The notes under the pieces were generated by a model that worked only from the letters and a program-made list of their open reading frames with translations, ran no database searches and had not been told where the DNA came from. From positions 62,001 to 126,000 of the forward strand of contig NZ_AUGK01000004.1 of NCBI RefSeq assembly GCF_000422625.1: DNA of 64,000 bases. The letters are read 5' to 3'. Below are positions 28,976-38,941 of this stretch, piece after piece; within the stretch, counting starts at the first letter, position 1; every line of letters starts with the position of its first letter. The position numbers and the translations under genes were made by a program. The DNA comes from Adlercreutzia mucosicola DSM 19490 (GTDB taxonomy: Bacteria; Actinomycetota; Coriobacteriia; Coriobacteriales; Eggerthellaceae).

Positions 28976-30505
28976 GTGGGCTATCCGGCATCGCCGCGGC
29001 TGCGGCAGGCGCGATGCGCCATCATCGGGTTCGGCTGCAACCAGGCCTTCCTCTTCACAATGCTGTATCTGGACGGCTCGGTGGCCGGGCCCGAGCACGG
29101 GTTTCTGGCCGATCGCGCCGATCTGCTCTGCCTGCTCGCCGTGATGGCCGTCACCTTCGCCCTCATGCTGCACCGTCGATGTCGTGCGGCGCTGCTGGGG
29201 GCCGGCGACGGGCTCGTGAACCTGTTCGCCGCCCCGCTCGTACTGGCCCTCGTGGCCCTCGTGGCGCTGCGAGCGTTGCTGCCCGAGGCGCCGTGGATCG
29301 GGCTCGCCCTGCTGGAGGGCCTGCTCGTGGGGGTGCCCCTGGCGCTGCTGCTGTGCCTGTGGGGCCGCGCCCTGGGAGCGGCGCCCATCGACCGGTCGGT
29401 GCCCGAGGTGTTCATCGGCAGCGCTCTGGGGGCGGCCGTCTGCTTTCTGGTAGCGGCGCTGCCCGTGGCCGGGGCCACGCTGTTGCTGTACGCCCTGCCC
29501 CTGGGAAGCGCCTGGGGGCTGCGGGCCCTGGCGGCCCTGGCCGATGCCGATCCTGCGGGCGGCAGGGCTTCCGCGGGCGGGGAAGGTGCTGCCGGTGAGA
29601 CCGCCGGCACCGCGGGTACCTCCGATGCCCCCGACGACGAGGCCTCGAAGCTGTCGGGTCGCATCCTGGCGGGTACCGTGGTGTTCGGCCTGGCCACCGG
29701 TGCCATCGAGGCCATGACGGCCCGGGCCCAGGCAGCCTCCCATACCTCGCTCTCCGTCACCTTCATCCTATTCGTGCTCTACTGTGTGGCAGCCCTGCAG
29801 CTCTACGGCGCGCGCCCGCTGTCGCTCGGCACCCGGGCGGTGCTGCCGAGCGGCTCCGGCCAGGAGACGGGCCCGCTCGGCGGCGCCTACCGCTTGGCCG
29901 TGCTGCTCATGGTGGGCGGCTTTATCGCCGTGCCGCTTCTGGAGCGCGTGGGGGTGGCCGGCGTGGCCGTGGTGCTGGCGGGCTATCTCGGCGTGTTCTC
30001 GGTGCTCGTGTCGCTGTTCCTTGTCATGGGCCGCATCGCCGGCCGCGACGCCACCGCCTCCATCGCCCGGGGCTTCGCGGCCCTGTTCGCCGGCGAGATC
30101 CTCGGCGTGCTGGTCGGCGCCGGGGCCCTGGCGGCCTTCGGTGGGGCGGGGGCGGCTCCGGTCCTGGTCACGCTGGCCGGGGTGGCGGCGCTCTACGCCT
30201 ACTTGTTCCTGTTCACCGACCGCGACATGGCGGCCCTGTCGGTGGTGGTCTCGCGCACCGATCGCTTCGAGGAGGCCTGCGCTCTTATCGCGGCGAGCGC
30301 CAGGCTGTCCAAGCGCGAGTCCGAGATTCTGCCTCTGGCCCTGCGCGGCCGCACCGCCGAGCGCATCGCCGGCGAGTTCTTCATCTCGAAGAACACCGTG
30401 GACACCCACCTGCGGCGCATCTACGCGAAGTGCGGGGTGCACACGCGTCAGGAACTCATCGATTTGGGCGAGCGCACCGAGCGCGAGCTTCATGAAAGGA
30501 ACTAG
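28976..30505 (+). CDS. Membrane-bound LuxR-family transcriptional regulator
   Basis: 509 residues from a GTG after GAGAGGGGAGGG. About ten to twelve hydrophobic helices fill residues 1-420, interrupted by an Ala/Gly-rich loop (about 190-225). The C-terminus is a LuxR/GerE helix-turn-helix (LSKRESEILPLALRGRTAERIAGEFF, KNTVDTHLRRIYAKCGVHTRQELID). Such transporter-like LuxR proteins are abundant in Eggerthellaceae and are thought to sense compounds at the membrane. A possible -10 (TACAAT) is at 28930. The next gene, rnhA, starts six bases later but is unlikely to be its target. Confidence 0.88.
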   Translation: MGYPASPRLRQARCAIIGFGCNQAFLFTMLYLDGSVAGPEHGFLADRADLLCLLAVMAVTFALMLHRRCRAALLGAGDGLVNLFAAPLVLALVALVALRALLPEAPWIGLALLEGLLVGVPLALLLCLWGRALGAAPIDRSVPEVFIGSALGAAVCFLVAALPVAGATLLLYALPLGSAWGLRALAALADADPAGGRASAGGEGAAGETAGTAGTSDAPDDEASKLSGRILAGTVVFGLATGAIEAMTARAQAASHTSLSVTFILFVLYCVAALQLYGARPLSLGTRAVLPSGSGQETGPLGGAYRLAVLLMVGGFIAVPLLERVGVAGVAVVLAGYLGVFSVLVSLFLVMGRIAGRDATASIARGFAALFAGEILGVLVGAGALAAFGGAGAAPVLVTLAGVAALYAYLFLFTDRDMAALSVVVSRTDRFEEACALIAASARLSKRESEILPLALRGRTAERIAGEFFISKNTVDTHLRRIYAKCGVHTRQELIDLGERTERELHERN

Positions 30506-30511
30506 CTTTCT

Positions 30512-30991
30512 ATGGACGTTACCCTGTACTCCGACGGCTCGTCCCGCGGCAATCCCGGGCCGGGCGGCTACGGCACCATCCTGCGCTATCGGGCCCCTTC
30601 GGGCACCGTGCACGAGAAGGAGTTCTCGGCGGGCTTTTCCTGCACCACCAACAACCGCATGGAGCTGTTGGGGGCCATCGTGGGCCTGGAGGCCCTCAAG
30701 CGCCCCTGCAACGTGACGCTGTACTCCGATTCCCAGTACCTGGTGAACGCCTTCAACCAGAACTGGGTGGCCGGCTGGCTCAAGCGCGGCTGGAAGAACG
30801 CGCAGAAGCAGCCGGTGAAGAACGTCGATCTGTGGAAGCGCCTGCTGGCGGCCAAAGAGCCTCACACGGTGACCTTCGTCTGGGTGAAGGGCCATGCCGG
30901 CCACGCCGAGAACGAGCGCTGCGACGCCCTGGCCACCGCCGCTGCCGACAATCCCGCCTGCCACCAGGTGGATGCGGGGTTTCGCGCCTAG
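30512..30991 (+). CDS. rnhA: Ribonuclease HI
   Basis: 159 residues with the RNase H catalytic acids in place: Asp in [17 protein letters not shown], Glu in [10 protein letters not shown], Asp in [10 protein letters not shown], and the last Asp in NERCDALA. The basic handle helix ([17 protein letters not shown]) is present. It degrades RNA in RNA-DNA hybrids. It follows the LuxR gene by six bases and overlaps the convergent kinase gene by four. Confidence 0.97.
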   Translation: MDVTLYSDGSSRGNPGPGGYGTILRYRAPSGTVHEKEFSAGFSCTTNNRMELLGAIVGLEALKRPCNVTLYSDSQYLVNAFNQNWVAGWLKRGWKNAQKQPVKNVDLWKRLLAAKEPHTVTFVWVKGHAGHAENERCDALATAAADNPACHQVDAGFRA

Positions 30992-32343
30992 GCCATGGCG
31001 CCGACCTGCTCCAGTTTCGGCGGGATGGGCAGCATGATGACAAGGGTGAACCGGTCGCCCTCGACCGACCAGGACAGGTGACCGCCATACTTCTCGGCGG
31101 TCCTTTTCATAGAGCGCATGCCGATGCCATGGGTCCCGTCGTCTTTCTTGGTCGTGCGGGGCAGCACTGTGCCTGCGTCGATGGCTCCATTGAAGCGATT
31201 CACGCAGCGGATGACGGCGATGTCGGCGCGGTAGGTGACCGAGAGCGAGAAGTCCCGCGGCTCATCGGCGCAGAGCCGGGAGGTGGCTTCCATGGCGTTG
31301 TCTGCGGCATTGCCGATGAGGGCGCACAGGTCGAAGTCGTTGACGAAGGAGAGGCGGCTGCCATCCACGAAGAAGTGGGGACGCAGGTTGCTTCCGAGGC
31401 ATTGACGGTACTTCTCGGTTAGCAGGACATCGAGGACGTCATTGCCCGTGCGCACATCGGGGACGTAGGGGTCGATCTCGCGTTGGAGGGTTCCGGCGAA
31501 TGCGCGCAGCTCGTCGAGGGAGTCGTCGGAGCCGCTCTCGGCGAGGGATTCCAGTTGGGAGATAACGTGCTTGAGATCGTGGTGGCGGCGATTCACTGCT
31601 TCGACGGCGCTGCGCTGGGTGATGATGTGAAGATGCTGGTCCCGAAGGAGCTGTTGCATGGAGAGCACCTCGTTGGCGCTTACCTGGGCCGCCAAGTTAT
31701 GGGCGTTGGCCACGATGATGACGACGGTGCACAGGCTCAGGAGCAGCAGCACGATGACCATGTCCTGGTAGAGGGCGGGGTTTGAGTAGTCGTACACATA
31801 GCCGGCATTCCGAATGAATGTGTAGGGGATGAGGGGCAGCATGATGAAAAGGCTCTGCCCCCACGAGAGCAGGCTGATGCCCGCACAGAAGACCCATCGG
31901 CGAACGACGGCGAGGGCCACGGCGCTGAAGAGGGTGGACAGAGCGATCCATAGTGCAGCGATGGCCTCAGCGGGCAGGGGGGCCAAGGTCCCGTAGAGCG
32001 GCTGCATGCACAGGTCCACGGCGACAATCTTCCCGATTTCCGTGCAGAGCAGGAACACGCAGGCCAGATAGAGGGCCTGGCCGCGTTTCGTGCGACGGGT
32101 GAGCGCGATGAAGGCGGTCACGAAGACGATATTGATGAGGAAGTCGAAGGCGAAATCGAGGTGCAGCAGGTGGTTGCCGTGCCAAAGCAGGGCCAAAGCC
32201 GCCATCGTTCCCCCGACCACGGCCGGGTGACGGAAGACCCGAGGCTCTAAGGGTCGCACGAACAGGAGGAGAAGACCGAGTTCCAGGATGGTGGAGGCCA
32301 GCCAGAGGGGGGAGGCGTAGTGGGTCATGAGATCGGTTATCAT
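30988..32343 (-). CDS. GHKL-type sensor histidine kinase (LytS/AgrC-like)
   Basis: 451 residues. Six to seven transmembrane helices occupy about residues 10-225; a helix with [16 protein letters not shown] carries the phospho-acceptor His, and the GHKL ATPase has NAADNAMEA (N box) and [16 protein letters not shown] (G box). It overlaps the LytTR regulator by four bases upstream, hence a two-component system. The signal is unknown. Confidence 0.9.
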   Translation of the reverse strand: MITDLMTHYASPLWLASTILELGLLLLFVRPLEPRVFRHPAVVGGTMAALALLWHGNHLLHLDFAFDFLINIVFVTAFIALTRRTKRGQALYLACVFLLCTEIGKIVAVDLCMQPLYGTLAPLPAEAIAALWIALSTLFSAVALAVVRRWVFCAGISLLSWGQSLFIMLPLIPYTFIRNAGYVYDYSNPALYQDMVIVLLLLSLCTVVIIVANAHNLAAQVSANEVLSMQQLLRDQHLHIITQRSAVEAVNRRHHDLKHVISQLESLAESGSDDSLDELRAFAGTLQREIDPYVPDVRTGNDVLDVLLTEKYRQCLGSNLRPHFFVDGSRLSFVNDFDLCALIGNAADNAMEATSRLCADEPRDFSLSVTYRADIAVIRCVNRFNGAIDAGTVLPRTTKKDDGTHGIGMRSMKRTAEKYGGHLSWSVEGDRFTLVIMLPIPPKLEQVGAMA

Positions 32344-33047
32344 AGGGCGCTCCCCATGTAGCGGGCCAAGGTGTCGAGAAAGCGGCGCCGACGATGTTTG
32401 CTGACAGGCAGGGACGTGCCGCCCACCACGACATCGGTGGGGGTGATGGTTTGGACGAAGGCGAGATTGGCGAGGTAGGCATTGTGGATGCGGAAGAAGG
32501 GGTGCCCGTCGAGTTTTCCCTCAATGATCTTCATGGTCTCGCTGCAGGGAAGGGCGCCGCGCTTGGTGTGGATGACCACATGTTTGCGCTCGGTCTCGAT
32601 GTAGAGGATTTCGCCTGCATCCACGAAGATGGCCTGCTTGCCTTGCTTGAACTCTGTGAGGCGGGGTCGGCGGTATGCGCTGGCCACGCGGGCGCGCTCC
32701 ATGATGGAGGCGAACGCCCGATAGCTGACGGGCTTGACGAGGAAACCCATGGCCTCGACGGCGTAGCCCTCCGGGGCGAGGGAGCCGTAGTTTGTCATGA
32801 AGCATAGCGGGGCATCGACGCCGCGCTCCCGCAGGCGCCTCGCCGCATCGAGGCCGTTGAGCCGCGGCATGTCGATGTCGAGGAGCACAAGATCGGCGTC
32901 CCCGGCCAGCCCCGAGGCCACCGCCTCGCCGTCGGGGTAGTGGACAAGGTGCCCCTCTTCATGCTGATCGGCGAGGAAACGGTTCAGATGGTCTCGGATG
33001 ATGCGGGCGTCATCCGGAGAGTTTTCTGCCATAACGACAGTGAGCAT
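32340..33047 (-). CDS. LytTR-family response regulator
   Basis: 235 residues from the ATG at 33047, with AGGAGG seven bases before it (an ATG two codons earlier is too close to that site). The receiver has Asp57 in LVLLDIDMPRLNG and the lysine in LVKPVSY. The LytTR DNA-binding domain covers residues about 130-230 (DAGEILYIETERKHVVIHT, FFRIHNAYLANLAFV). It is divergent from the flavoprotein gene at 33220, which is its most likely target. Confidence 0.92.
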   Translation of the reverse strand: MLTVVMAENSPDDARIIRDHLNRFLADQHEEGHLVHYPDGEAVASGLAGDADLVLLDIDMPRLNGLDAARRLRERGVDAPLCFMTNYGSLAPEGYAVEAMGFLVKPVSYRAFASIMERARVASAYRRPRLTEFKQGKQAIFVDAGEILYIETERKHVVIHTKRGALPCSETMKIIEGKLDGHPFFRIHNAYLANLAFVQTITPTDVVVGGTSLPVSKHRRRRFLDTLARYMGSAL

Positions 33048-33219
33048 GGTCATCCCTCCTTCCTCCCAGTATAGCCGTCCTGCCGGGGGCGGCGGTGCCC
33101 AACTGGTCGCGGTAGCGGGCCAACGAGTCGATGGCGATTGCGCCTGGGGTTCCGGCGGGGCCATGATGGCTTCTGGCGGGCGAGAGGAGCCCGGTCCATG
33201 GAAGGGAAAGAAGGAGACT

Positions 33220-35007
33220 ATGGACAACAGAGAGAATACCATGGGAACCCATTCGATGGAGAAAGCCTGCACGCGTCGCTCATTCCTCGCGGGCTCTCTT
33301 GCGGCCGGTGCCGGGTGCGCTTTGGTCGGTCTGACGGGATGCGCTCCCCAGAAGTCCGCTCCCGCGGGCGGTGCCATGGCTGCCACGGGCGAGGCCGCGG
33401 CAGCCAACGGGACGGTTGAGGCGGGCTATCTGACCTACTTCGATTGGCTGGGGGCGCCGCCGGAGATCGATGAGACTGCGATCACGGATACCGTGGAGGC
33501 CGATATCGTTGTTATCGGCGGCGGCAATTCCGGCGTCTGCGCCACCCTGGCCGCAGCCGAAGCCGGCGCCCGAGTGGCGGTCGTGGAGGCGCAGACCGAG
33601 GCCGACTACACTTTCTTCGGCCACGATATCGGTCACTTGAACTCGGCTTGGGCCCGAGAGCATGGCGGGGATGCCATAGACGAGATTGAGTTCATTCAGG
33701 ATTGGGCTCGGCGCAACATGAATCGCACCAACCCGCTGCTTGTGCGCCAGTTCGCGTCCCGTAGCGGCGCCACCCTGGATTGGATTCTCGATCACCTCGA
33801 TAGTGCCATTGTCGAGAATTGCGGCATCTTCGGCGTGCCGAAGCCTACGGCCTATCCGGGCGAGATATCCGGCTATAAGTGCTGGTCGTCGGCCATCCAC
33901 TTCCAGGATGAGGGCACCGACTGGCCCGATGCCGCCAAGGCGCTGAAGGCGGCCGCAGAGGCGCTGGGCGCCACGTGGACGTTCGACTGCCGGGCCGTGA
34001 AGATCGTCATGGAGGATGGCCGGGCAACCGGGGTGGTGGGGCAGACTTCCGAGGGCTCTCAGCGTCTGTTCACGGCGACCAAGGGGGTTATCATCGCGGC
34101 CGGCGACTACAGCGGCAACCCCGAGATGGTATTTGCGCTGAACGACGAGTACCGCGACTTCGTGCAGGCCCGCGGCCAGGACTACACCGAGATTGTCGGC
34201 AACGGTCGGGCCGGCGACGGTCAGCGTCTCGGCTGCTGGGCTGGAGGCCGTATGGAGCCGGGCCCGCGAGCCTCTATGGGGCGGGCCATGGGCGCCGGTG
34301 CCTTCGGCGGCATCGCCGTTCCGCAGTTCAACCGCGACGGCAACCGCTTCATGAACGAGGGCATGCTCGGCGTGTGGGGCAATTTCTTCCAGGTGATGCG
34401 CCAGCCTAAGGGCATCGTGTTCGGCGTGGCCGACGCGAATTGGAAGGACTATGTGCAGAAGAACGCTCCCGAGCATGTGTACCCCGGCACGGGCGGCTTC
34501 CACGACGGTGGATTCCTCCAGTCGCTGGAGGAGGAGCTGCCCCAGGTCATGGCTGCCGGTGCCGAGGGCCACAAGATTCGCGGCTGCGTGACTTACGGGG
34601 CGGACACCCTGGAGGAGCTTGCCGGATACCTGGGGCTTGAGGACGAAGTTCGGGAGACCTTCCTTGCCGAAGTGACCCGCTACAATGAGTTGTGCGCAAA
34701 GGGCGTCGATGAGGACTTTGGAAAGGATAGCTTCCTGATGGACCCCATCGCCACGCCGCCTTTCTACGCCTCCTGCATCGATAGCAGCGAATTCAAGCTC
34801 GGTCTCGTGGAGCTGTCGGGTTTGGTGACCGACGGAAACCAGCAGGTGCTCGACGGCGACGATCGTCCCATTCCCGGTCTGTACGCCACGGGCAACAGCT
34901 GCGGCGGCCGTTTCGCCCTTCAGTACTGCACGCCCATCGCCGGCATCAGTATCGGCTGGGCTACCACCATGGGCAAGATCGTCGGCGAGACCGTGGCCGC
35001 GCTGTAG
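33220..35007 (+). CDS. Exported FAD-dependent reductase (flavocytochrome c/fumarate reductase family), Tat lipoprotein
   Basis: 595 residues from the ATG at 33220 (AAGGAG upstream). The signal TRRSFLAGSLAAG has the twin arginine, and LTGC is a lipobox, so it should be exported folded and anchored by lipid. Then follow the FAD dinucleotide fold (ADIVVIGGGNSGVCATLAAAEAG), the capping domain, and the C-terminal FAD part (PIPGLYATGNSCGG). No heme motif is present, so electrons must come from a separate donor, such as a small multiheme cytochrome. Members reduce fumarate, urocanate, or plant and drug compounds; the substrate here is unknown. Confidence 0.9.
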   Translation: MDNRENTMGTHSMEKACTRRSFLAGSLAAGAGCALVGLTGCAPQKSAPAGGAMAATGEAAAANGTVEAGYLTYFDWLGAPPEIDETAITDTVEADIVVIGGGNSGVCATLAAAEAGARVAVVEAQTEADYTFFGHDIGHLNSAWAREHGGDAIDEIEFIQDWARRNMNRTNPLLVRQFASRSGATLDWILDHLDSAIVENCGIFGVPKPTAYPGEISGYKCWSSAIHFQDEGTDWPDAAKALKAAAEALGATWTFDCRAVKIVMEDGRATGVVGQTSEGSQRLFTATKGVIIAAGDYSGNPEMVFALNDEYRDFVQARGQDYTEIVGNGRAGDGQRLGCWAGGRMEPGPRASMGRAMGAGAFGGIAVPQFNRDGNRFMNEGMLGVWGNFFQVMRQPKGIVFGVADANWKDYVQKNAPEHVYPGTGGFHDGGFLQSLEEELPQVMAAGAEGHKIRGCVTYGADTLEELAGYLGLEDEVRETFLAEVTRYNELCAKGVDEDFGKDSFLMDPIATPPFYASCIDSSEFKLGLVELSGLVTDGNQQVLDGDDRPIPGLYATGNSCGGRFALQYCTPIAGISIGWATTMGKIVGETVAAL

Positions 35008-35037
35008 GACATCTCGTCTTCAATTTAACCCTCCCCT

Positions 35038-35061
35038 GGACCCCGCCCTAGGGCGGGGTCC
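35038..35061. terminator. Bidirectional terminator between flavoprotein and dgt
   Basis: GGACCCCGCCCT and AGGGCGGGGTCC form a perfect 24-base palindrome, followed on the plus strand by CTGTTT, between two convergent genes. Confidence 0.8.
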
Positions 35062-35076
35062 CTGTTTGGCCGAACC

Positions 35077-36300
35077 CTACAGGTCGGCGCAGTAGCCGCG
35101 GGTCTGGATGCGGCGGGTGCTTCCGGGGAACAGGTGCTCGTAGATGGCGACGAAGTAGCTGTCGGTCATGCTTGCCATGTAGTCCACCACGATCTGATTG
35201 GGCTCGCCGGCCAGGTAGCCCTCGGGTGTGATGGAGCGCGACTGGGCGCAGAGGCGCTTTACGTGGTGGCGGAAGATGGGGGAGTCCTCGCGACCGGCCA
35301 CCAGGTCGTCCAGCAAGCGCGCGTACATGTCCTCGAACATCTCCTCCACGATGTTCTCCGTCTCGTCGACCATGCCCTCCTTCAAGTAGATGACCTCGTA
35401 GTTCTGGCGCTTGGCCGCCTTCAGGTCGCAGAACACCTCCTCGCTTAAGGCGATGCGGTCCTGGCCGTAGGAGTTGTTCACGATGTCCACGGTGAGGTTG
35501 TTGATGATTCGCGCGTTGGTGGTGCCGATGACGTCGGAGTCGAAGGCGCCGTAGTCGCCGAGCACGCCCATGGCCAGGGCGTCCTGGCGGTCCTTCCCGA
35601 TGTAGGCGATCATGTCGCTCACGCGCACCACGCAGCCCTCCAAGGTGGTGGGCCGCAGGGTCTTGATGGCCTGCTCGTCGGCGTTGCAGGCCGCCACCAG
35701 ATGATCCAGCTGCTCGAAGGAGGTCGTGTCGCCCACGCGCAGCACCTGTTGGGCGAACTCGCCGTTGTGGCAGAGCACGCCGTCTAAGGTCTGCAGCGAG
35801 ATGTTGCGGCGGTACAGCTCGTCCAGCACGCGCACCGAGTGCACGTTGTGGTTGAAATAGCGTCCCGTTCGGCGGTGGTAGCAGGCCGACAGGAAGCGCT
35901 CCCCGGCGTGGCCGAAGGGGGTGTGGCCCACATCGTGGCCGAGCGCGATGGCCTCGATGAGGTCGCAGTTCAGACCGAGCAGCCCGCCGATGCCCCGGGC
36001 GATGCGGCTCACCAGCTGCACGTGCAGGCCGCGGCGGGAGATCTCGTCGTTCTGCACGAAGGAGAACACCTGGGTCTTGTCGGCGTAGCGGTTGTAGGCG
36101 GGGATGTTCAGCACTTTCTCGATGTCGCGCACGAAGGCGGGGCGGGTGAGGGTGGCCGCGTCGTGGGGAAAGTCGTCGCGGCGCACCACGGCCGCATCGG
36201 GGGTGCGCCAGGGCGACAGCGTGTGGGTGGCGCGGTCTTCCAAAATGGCCTGCTCCACCAAGGGATCCAAGGTCAGGTAGGCGGGACGGGTAGGGCTCAC
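35077..36300 (-). CDS. dgt: dGTP triphosphohydrolase-like HD protein
   Basis: 407 residues with the HD-domain metal ligands: the first His in RYADKTQVFSF region, then GHDVGHTPFGHAGE, and a later Asp in VRVSDMIAYIGKD. This is the dGTPase type 2 family, which removes triphosphate from dNTPs and helps control the dNTP pool. The start is a GTG at 36300 without a strong ribosome site. It is divergent from dnaG, with 127 bases between them. Confidence 0.9.
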   Translation of the reverse strand: MSPTRPAYLTLDPLVEQAILEDRATHTLSPWRTPDAAVVRRDDFPHDAATLTRPAFVRDIEKVLNIPAYNRYADKTQVFSFVQNDEISRRGLHVQLVSRIARGIGGLLGLNCDLIEAIALGHDVGHTPFGHAGERFLSACYHRRTGRYFNHNVHSVRVLDELYRRNISLQTLDGVLCHNGEFAQQVLRVGDTTSFEQLDHLVAACNADEQAIKTLRPTTLEGCVVRVSDMIAYIGKDRQDALAMGVLGDYGAFDSDVIGTTNARIINNLTVDIVNNSYGQDRIALSEEVFCDLKAAKRQNYEVIYLKEGMVDETENIVEEMFEDMYARLLDDLVAGREDSPIFRHHVKRLCAQSRSITPEGYLAGEPNQIVVDYMASMTDSYFVAIYEHLFPGSTRRIQTRGYCADL

Positions 36301-36381
36301 GGCTCGCTCGCTTTCTCGCTTCTCGCGTTCGTCGGTGTTTGCGGCCTATTGTAGCGTCGGAACAAATGTTTGCGGCCGAGG

Positions 36382-36390
36382 TGCTATACT
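36382..36390 (+). promoter_or_regulatory. Extended -10 promoter of dnaG
   Basis: TGCTATACT, an extended -10, 37 bases before the dnaG start. Confidence 0.5.
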
Positions 36391-36427
36391 TCACAGGAAA
36401 AAGCACAGCGGAAAGGGGAGCGGCAGC

Positions 36428-38275
36428 GTGGCGGGCATCAGCGACGAGGACATCCAGAAAGTACGCGACGCCAACGACGTGGTGGCCGTTATCGGCGAGC
36501 GGGTGCCGGTGAAGCAGAAGGGCCGCGATTTCTGGTGTTGCTGCCCGCTGCACCAGGAGAAGACGCCGTCGTTCAAGATCGATCCATCTACCCAGTTATG
36601 GCACTGCTTCGGCTGCGGCGAGGGGGGCGATGTGTTCTCCTTCATCATGAAGACCGAGGATATGACCTTTCCCGAGGCGGTGCGCCGCTTGGCCGAGCGC
36701 GCCCACATCGACATCGTGGAGGCGGGCGGCCGCGGCTCGGTGCCGGCTAGCCGCAAGGCGCGCCTGAAGGACATCTGCGCCCGCACGGCCGAGTTCTACC
36801 ACACCCAGCTCATGCGCGGCCGCGGTGCCGAGGCCGATGCGGCCCGCTCGTACCTGGCGAGCCGCGGGTTCGGCGGGAAGGTGCCGGGGAAGTGGTGTCT
36901 GGGCTTCGCTCCGGGCCGCGGGGCACTCGTGCGCCACCTGTCGTCGCTCGGTTTCAAGGCCGACGAGATGGTGGCGGCCAACGTGGCCCTCGACGGCCGC
37001 GGCGCCCTGCGCGACCGCTTCTACAACCGGGTGATGTTCCCCATCTTCGACGTGTCGGGCGACTGCATCGCCTTCGGCGGCCGGGTGATCGGCACCGGCG
37101 AGCCGAAGTACCTGAACTCCCAGGAGACGCCCTTGTTCCACAAGTCCCAGGTGCTCTACGGGCTCGATCATGCCAAGGCCGCCATGGCCGCCACGGGCGT
37201 GGCCATCGTGGTGGAGGGCTACACCGACGTGATCGCCCTGCACGAAGCGGGCATCGAGAACGCCGTGGCCACCTTGGGCACGGCGCTGACCATGCGGCAC
37301 ATCCGGGTGCTGTCGCGCCATGCCTCCAAGCGCATCGTGTACCTGTTCGACGGCGATGCCGCCGGCCAGCGGGCGGCCGATCGCGCGCTGGCCTTCATCG
37401 ACAAGTCCATGACGCCCGAGGCCGGGCGCTCCCAGGTGGATCTGGTGGCCGTCACCCTGCCCGACAACCTGGACCCGGCCGAGTTCGTTCAGGCCCGCGG
37501 CTCCGATGCCCTGCGCGAGCTCGTGGACGACGCGAAGCCGCTTCTGGAATACGGCATCGATCGGCGCCTGGCGAGCCACAATCTGGATTCCGCCGAGGGC
37601 CGCGCCCGGGCCCTGGACGACTGCCTGGCGGTGCTCGCCCCCATCAAGGAGTCCATCCTGGCCAAGGACTACGCCGTGCGCCTGGCGGGCCGTCTGCGCC
37701 TGCGGGAGAACGACGTGCTGGAGGCGCTGGCAGCGAAGGAGCCGCCCCGCTTCCAGGGCCGCGACGATGAGGAGGCGGCTGCGGCGCCGCCCCCGCGGGC
37801 GAAGCGCGCCCTGTCCCGGGCCGAGCGCAACCGCCTGCGCTTCGAGCGCGAGTTTCTGAGCCTGGCAGCCCAGCATCCCCTAGTGGCCCTGGCCCACGCC
37901 GACACTCTGGCCCAGATCCAGTGGCACGAGGAGGTGCACCGCCTTCTGGCGGATTCCATCCTGGCCACCCTGGCGGAGAACCCCGCCGCGGCCGGCGTGG
38001 ACATCGTCACCCGCGCCACCCTGGTCACGCCCCATGCGCCGCGGGTGCTCACCGGCGGGCTTCAGCGCGAGGGGGCCGAGCCGGAAGCCGTGGGCGCCTA
38101 CCTGGCCGAGGAGCTGGCCCTGGGCGATGCCGAGGAGGCCATCGGCGCGCTTACCGCCCAGCTGGCCGGCGGGGCGGCTCCCGAGGAGGCCGAGCTGCTC
38201 CACGCCGCCATCGCCACCTTGCAGATGGACGTGGCCGCCCGCCGCGTGGCCCATCGCGCCGTGCAGCATTCGTAG
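36428..38275 (+). CDS. dnaG: DNA primase
   Basis: 615 residues from a GTG after AAGGGGAG. The CHC2 zinc site is C39, H42, C60, C63 (CPLHQEKTPSF, WHCFGCGEGG). The Toprim catalytic motifs are VVEGYTDVIALHEAG and LFDGDAAGQRAADRA. The C-terminal helicase-interacting region is present but divergent. It makes RNA primers at replication forks. Often rpoD follows dnaG; here the next gene is def. Confidence 0.97.
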   Translation: MAGISDEDIQKVRDANDVVAVIGERVPVKQKGRDFWCCCPLHQEKTPSFKIDPSTQLWHCFGCGEGGDVFSFIMKTEDMTFPEAVRRLAERAHIDIVEAGGRGSVPASRKARLKDICARTAEFYHTQLMRGRGAEADAARSYLASRGFGGKVPGKWCLGFAPGRGALVRHLSSLGFKADEMVAANVALDGRGALRDRFYNRVMFPIFDVSGDCIAFGGRVIGTGEPKYLNSQETPLFHKSQVLYGLDHAKAAMAATGVAIVVEGYTDVIALHEAGIENAVATLGTALTMRHIRVLSRHASKRIVYLFDGDAAGQRAADRALAFIDKSMTPEAGRSQVDLVAVTLPDNLDPAEFVQARGSDALRELVDDAKPLLEYGIDRRLASHNLDSAEGRARALDDCLAVLAPIKESILAKDYAVRLAGRLRLRENDVLEALAAKEPPRFQGRDDEEAAAAPPPRAKRALSRAERNRLRFEREFLSLAAQHPLVALAHADTLAQIQWHEEVHRLLADSILATLAENPAAAGVDIVTRATLVTPHAPRVLTGGLQREGAEPEAVGAYLAEELALGDAEEAIGALTAQLAGGAAPEEAELLHAAIATLQMDVAARRVAHRAVQHS

Positions 38276-38397
38276 ATTTCGCGGCCCGTATGGACAGAGC
38301 GGTCCGCACAGGTCACAATATATAAGTTAAACGCAGCTTCATGCCATCCCCGCCCGCCCCAGGGCGTGGGATTCCATACAAGAGAAAAGGAGCCTCG

Positions 38398-38940
38398 GTG
38401 CTGCCCATCGTCATTTCCCCCGATCCCATCCTGGCCACGGTATGCGAGCCGTGCGACCTCGGGGACAAGTCTTTGAAGCGCCTCTCCAAGCAGATGGCCC
38501 ACGCCATGTACAAGAACTACGGCTGCGGTATCGCGGCGCCCCAGGTGGGCGTGACGAAGCGGCTCGTGGTGATCGATGTGGACTGGGACGGTGAGAAGGG
38601 GGAGAAAAACCCCATCGTGCTGGTGAATCCCGAGATCGTGGAGCTGGCCGGCGAGCCGGAGGAGGGCGGCGAGGGCTGTCTGTCATGCCCCGGCGTCACC
38701 GTGCCCGTGAAGCGCCAGCCCTGGGCCCGCGTGCAGTACTACGACCTGGACGGCGAGCTGTGGGAGATCGAGGGCGACGGTCTTTTGGGCCGCTGCCTGC
38801 AGCACGAGATCGATCACCTGAACGGCAAGACCCTCTTCGAGAGCTGCGATGCGGCCACCCGCATCGAGGCCCTGCGCGCCTACGAGGAGGCCCGGGCCGC
38901 CGGGGCCCGTCCCGGCGACACCGACATCGAGGTGAAGTGA
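38398..38940 (+). CDS. def: Peptide deformylase
   Basis: 180 residues from a GTG after AAAGGAG. All three family motifs are present: GCGIAAPQVG, EGCLSCPG and the metal-binding HEIDHLNG. It removes the formyl group of nascent proteins. It is directly followed by fmt, which adds the formyl group to initiator tRNA. Confidence 0.97.
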   Translation: MLPIVISPDPILATVCEPCDLGDKSLKRLSKQMAHAMYKNYGCGIAAPQVGVTKRLVVIDVDWDGEKGEKNPIVLVNPEIVELAGEPEEGGEGCLSCPGVTVPVKRQPWARVQYYDLDGELWEIEGDGLLGRCLQHEIDHLNGKTLFESCDAATRIEALRAYEEARAAGARPGDTDIEVK

Positions 38941-38941
38941 C

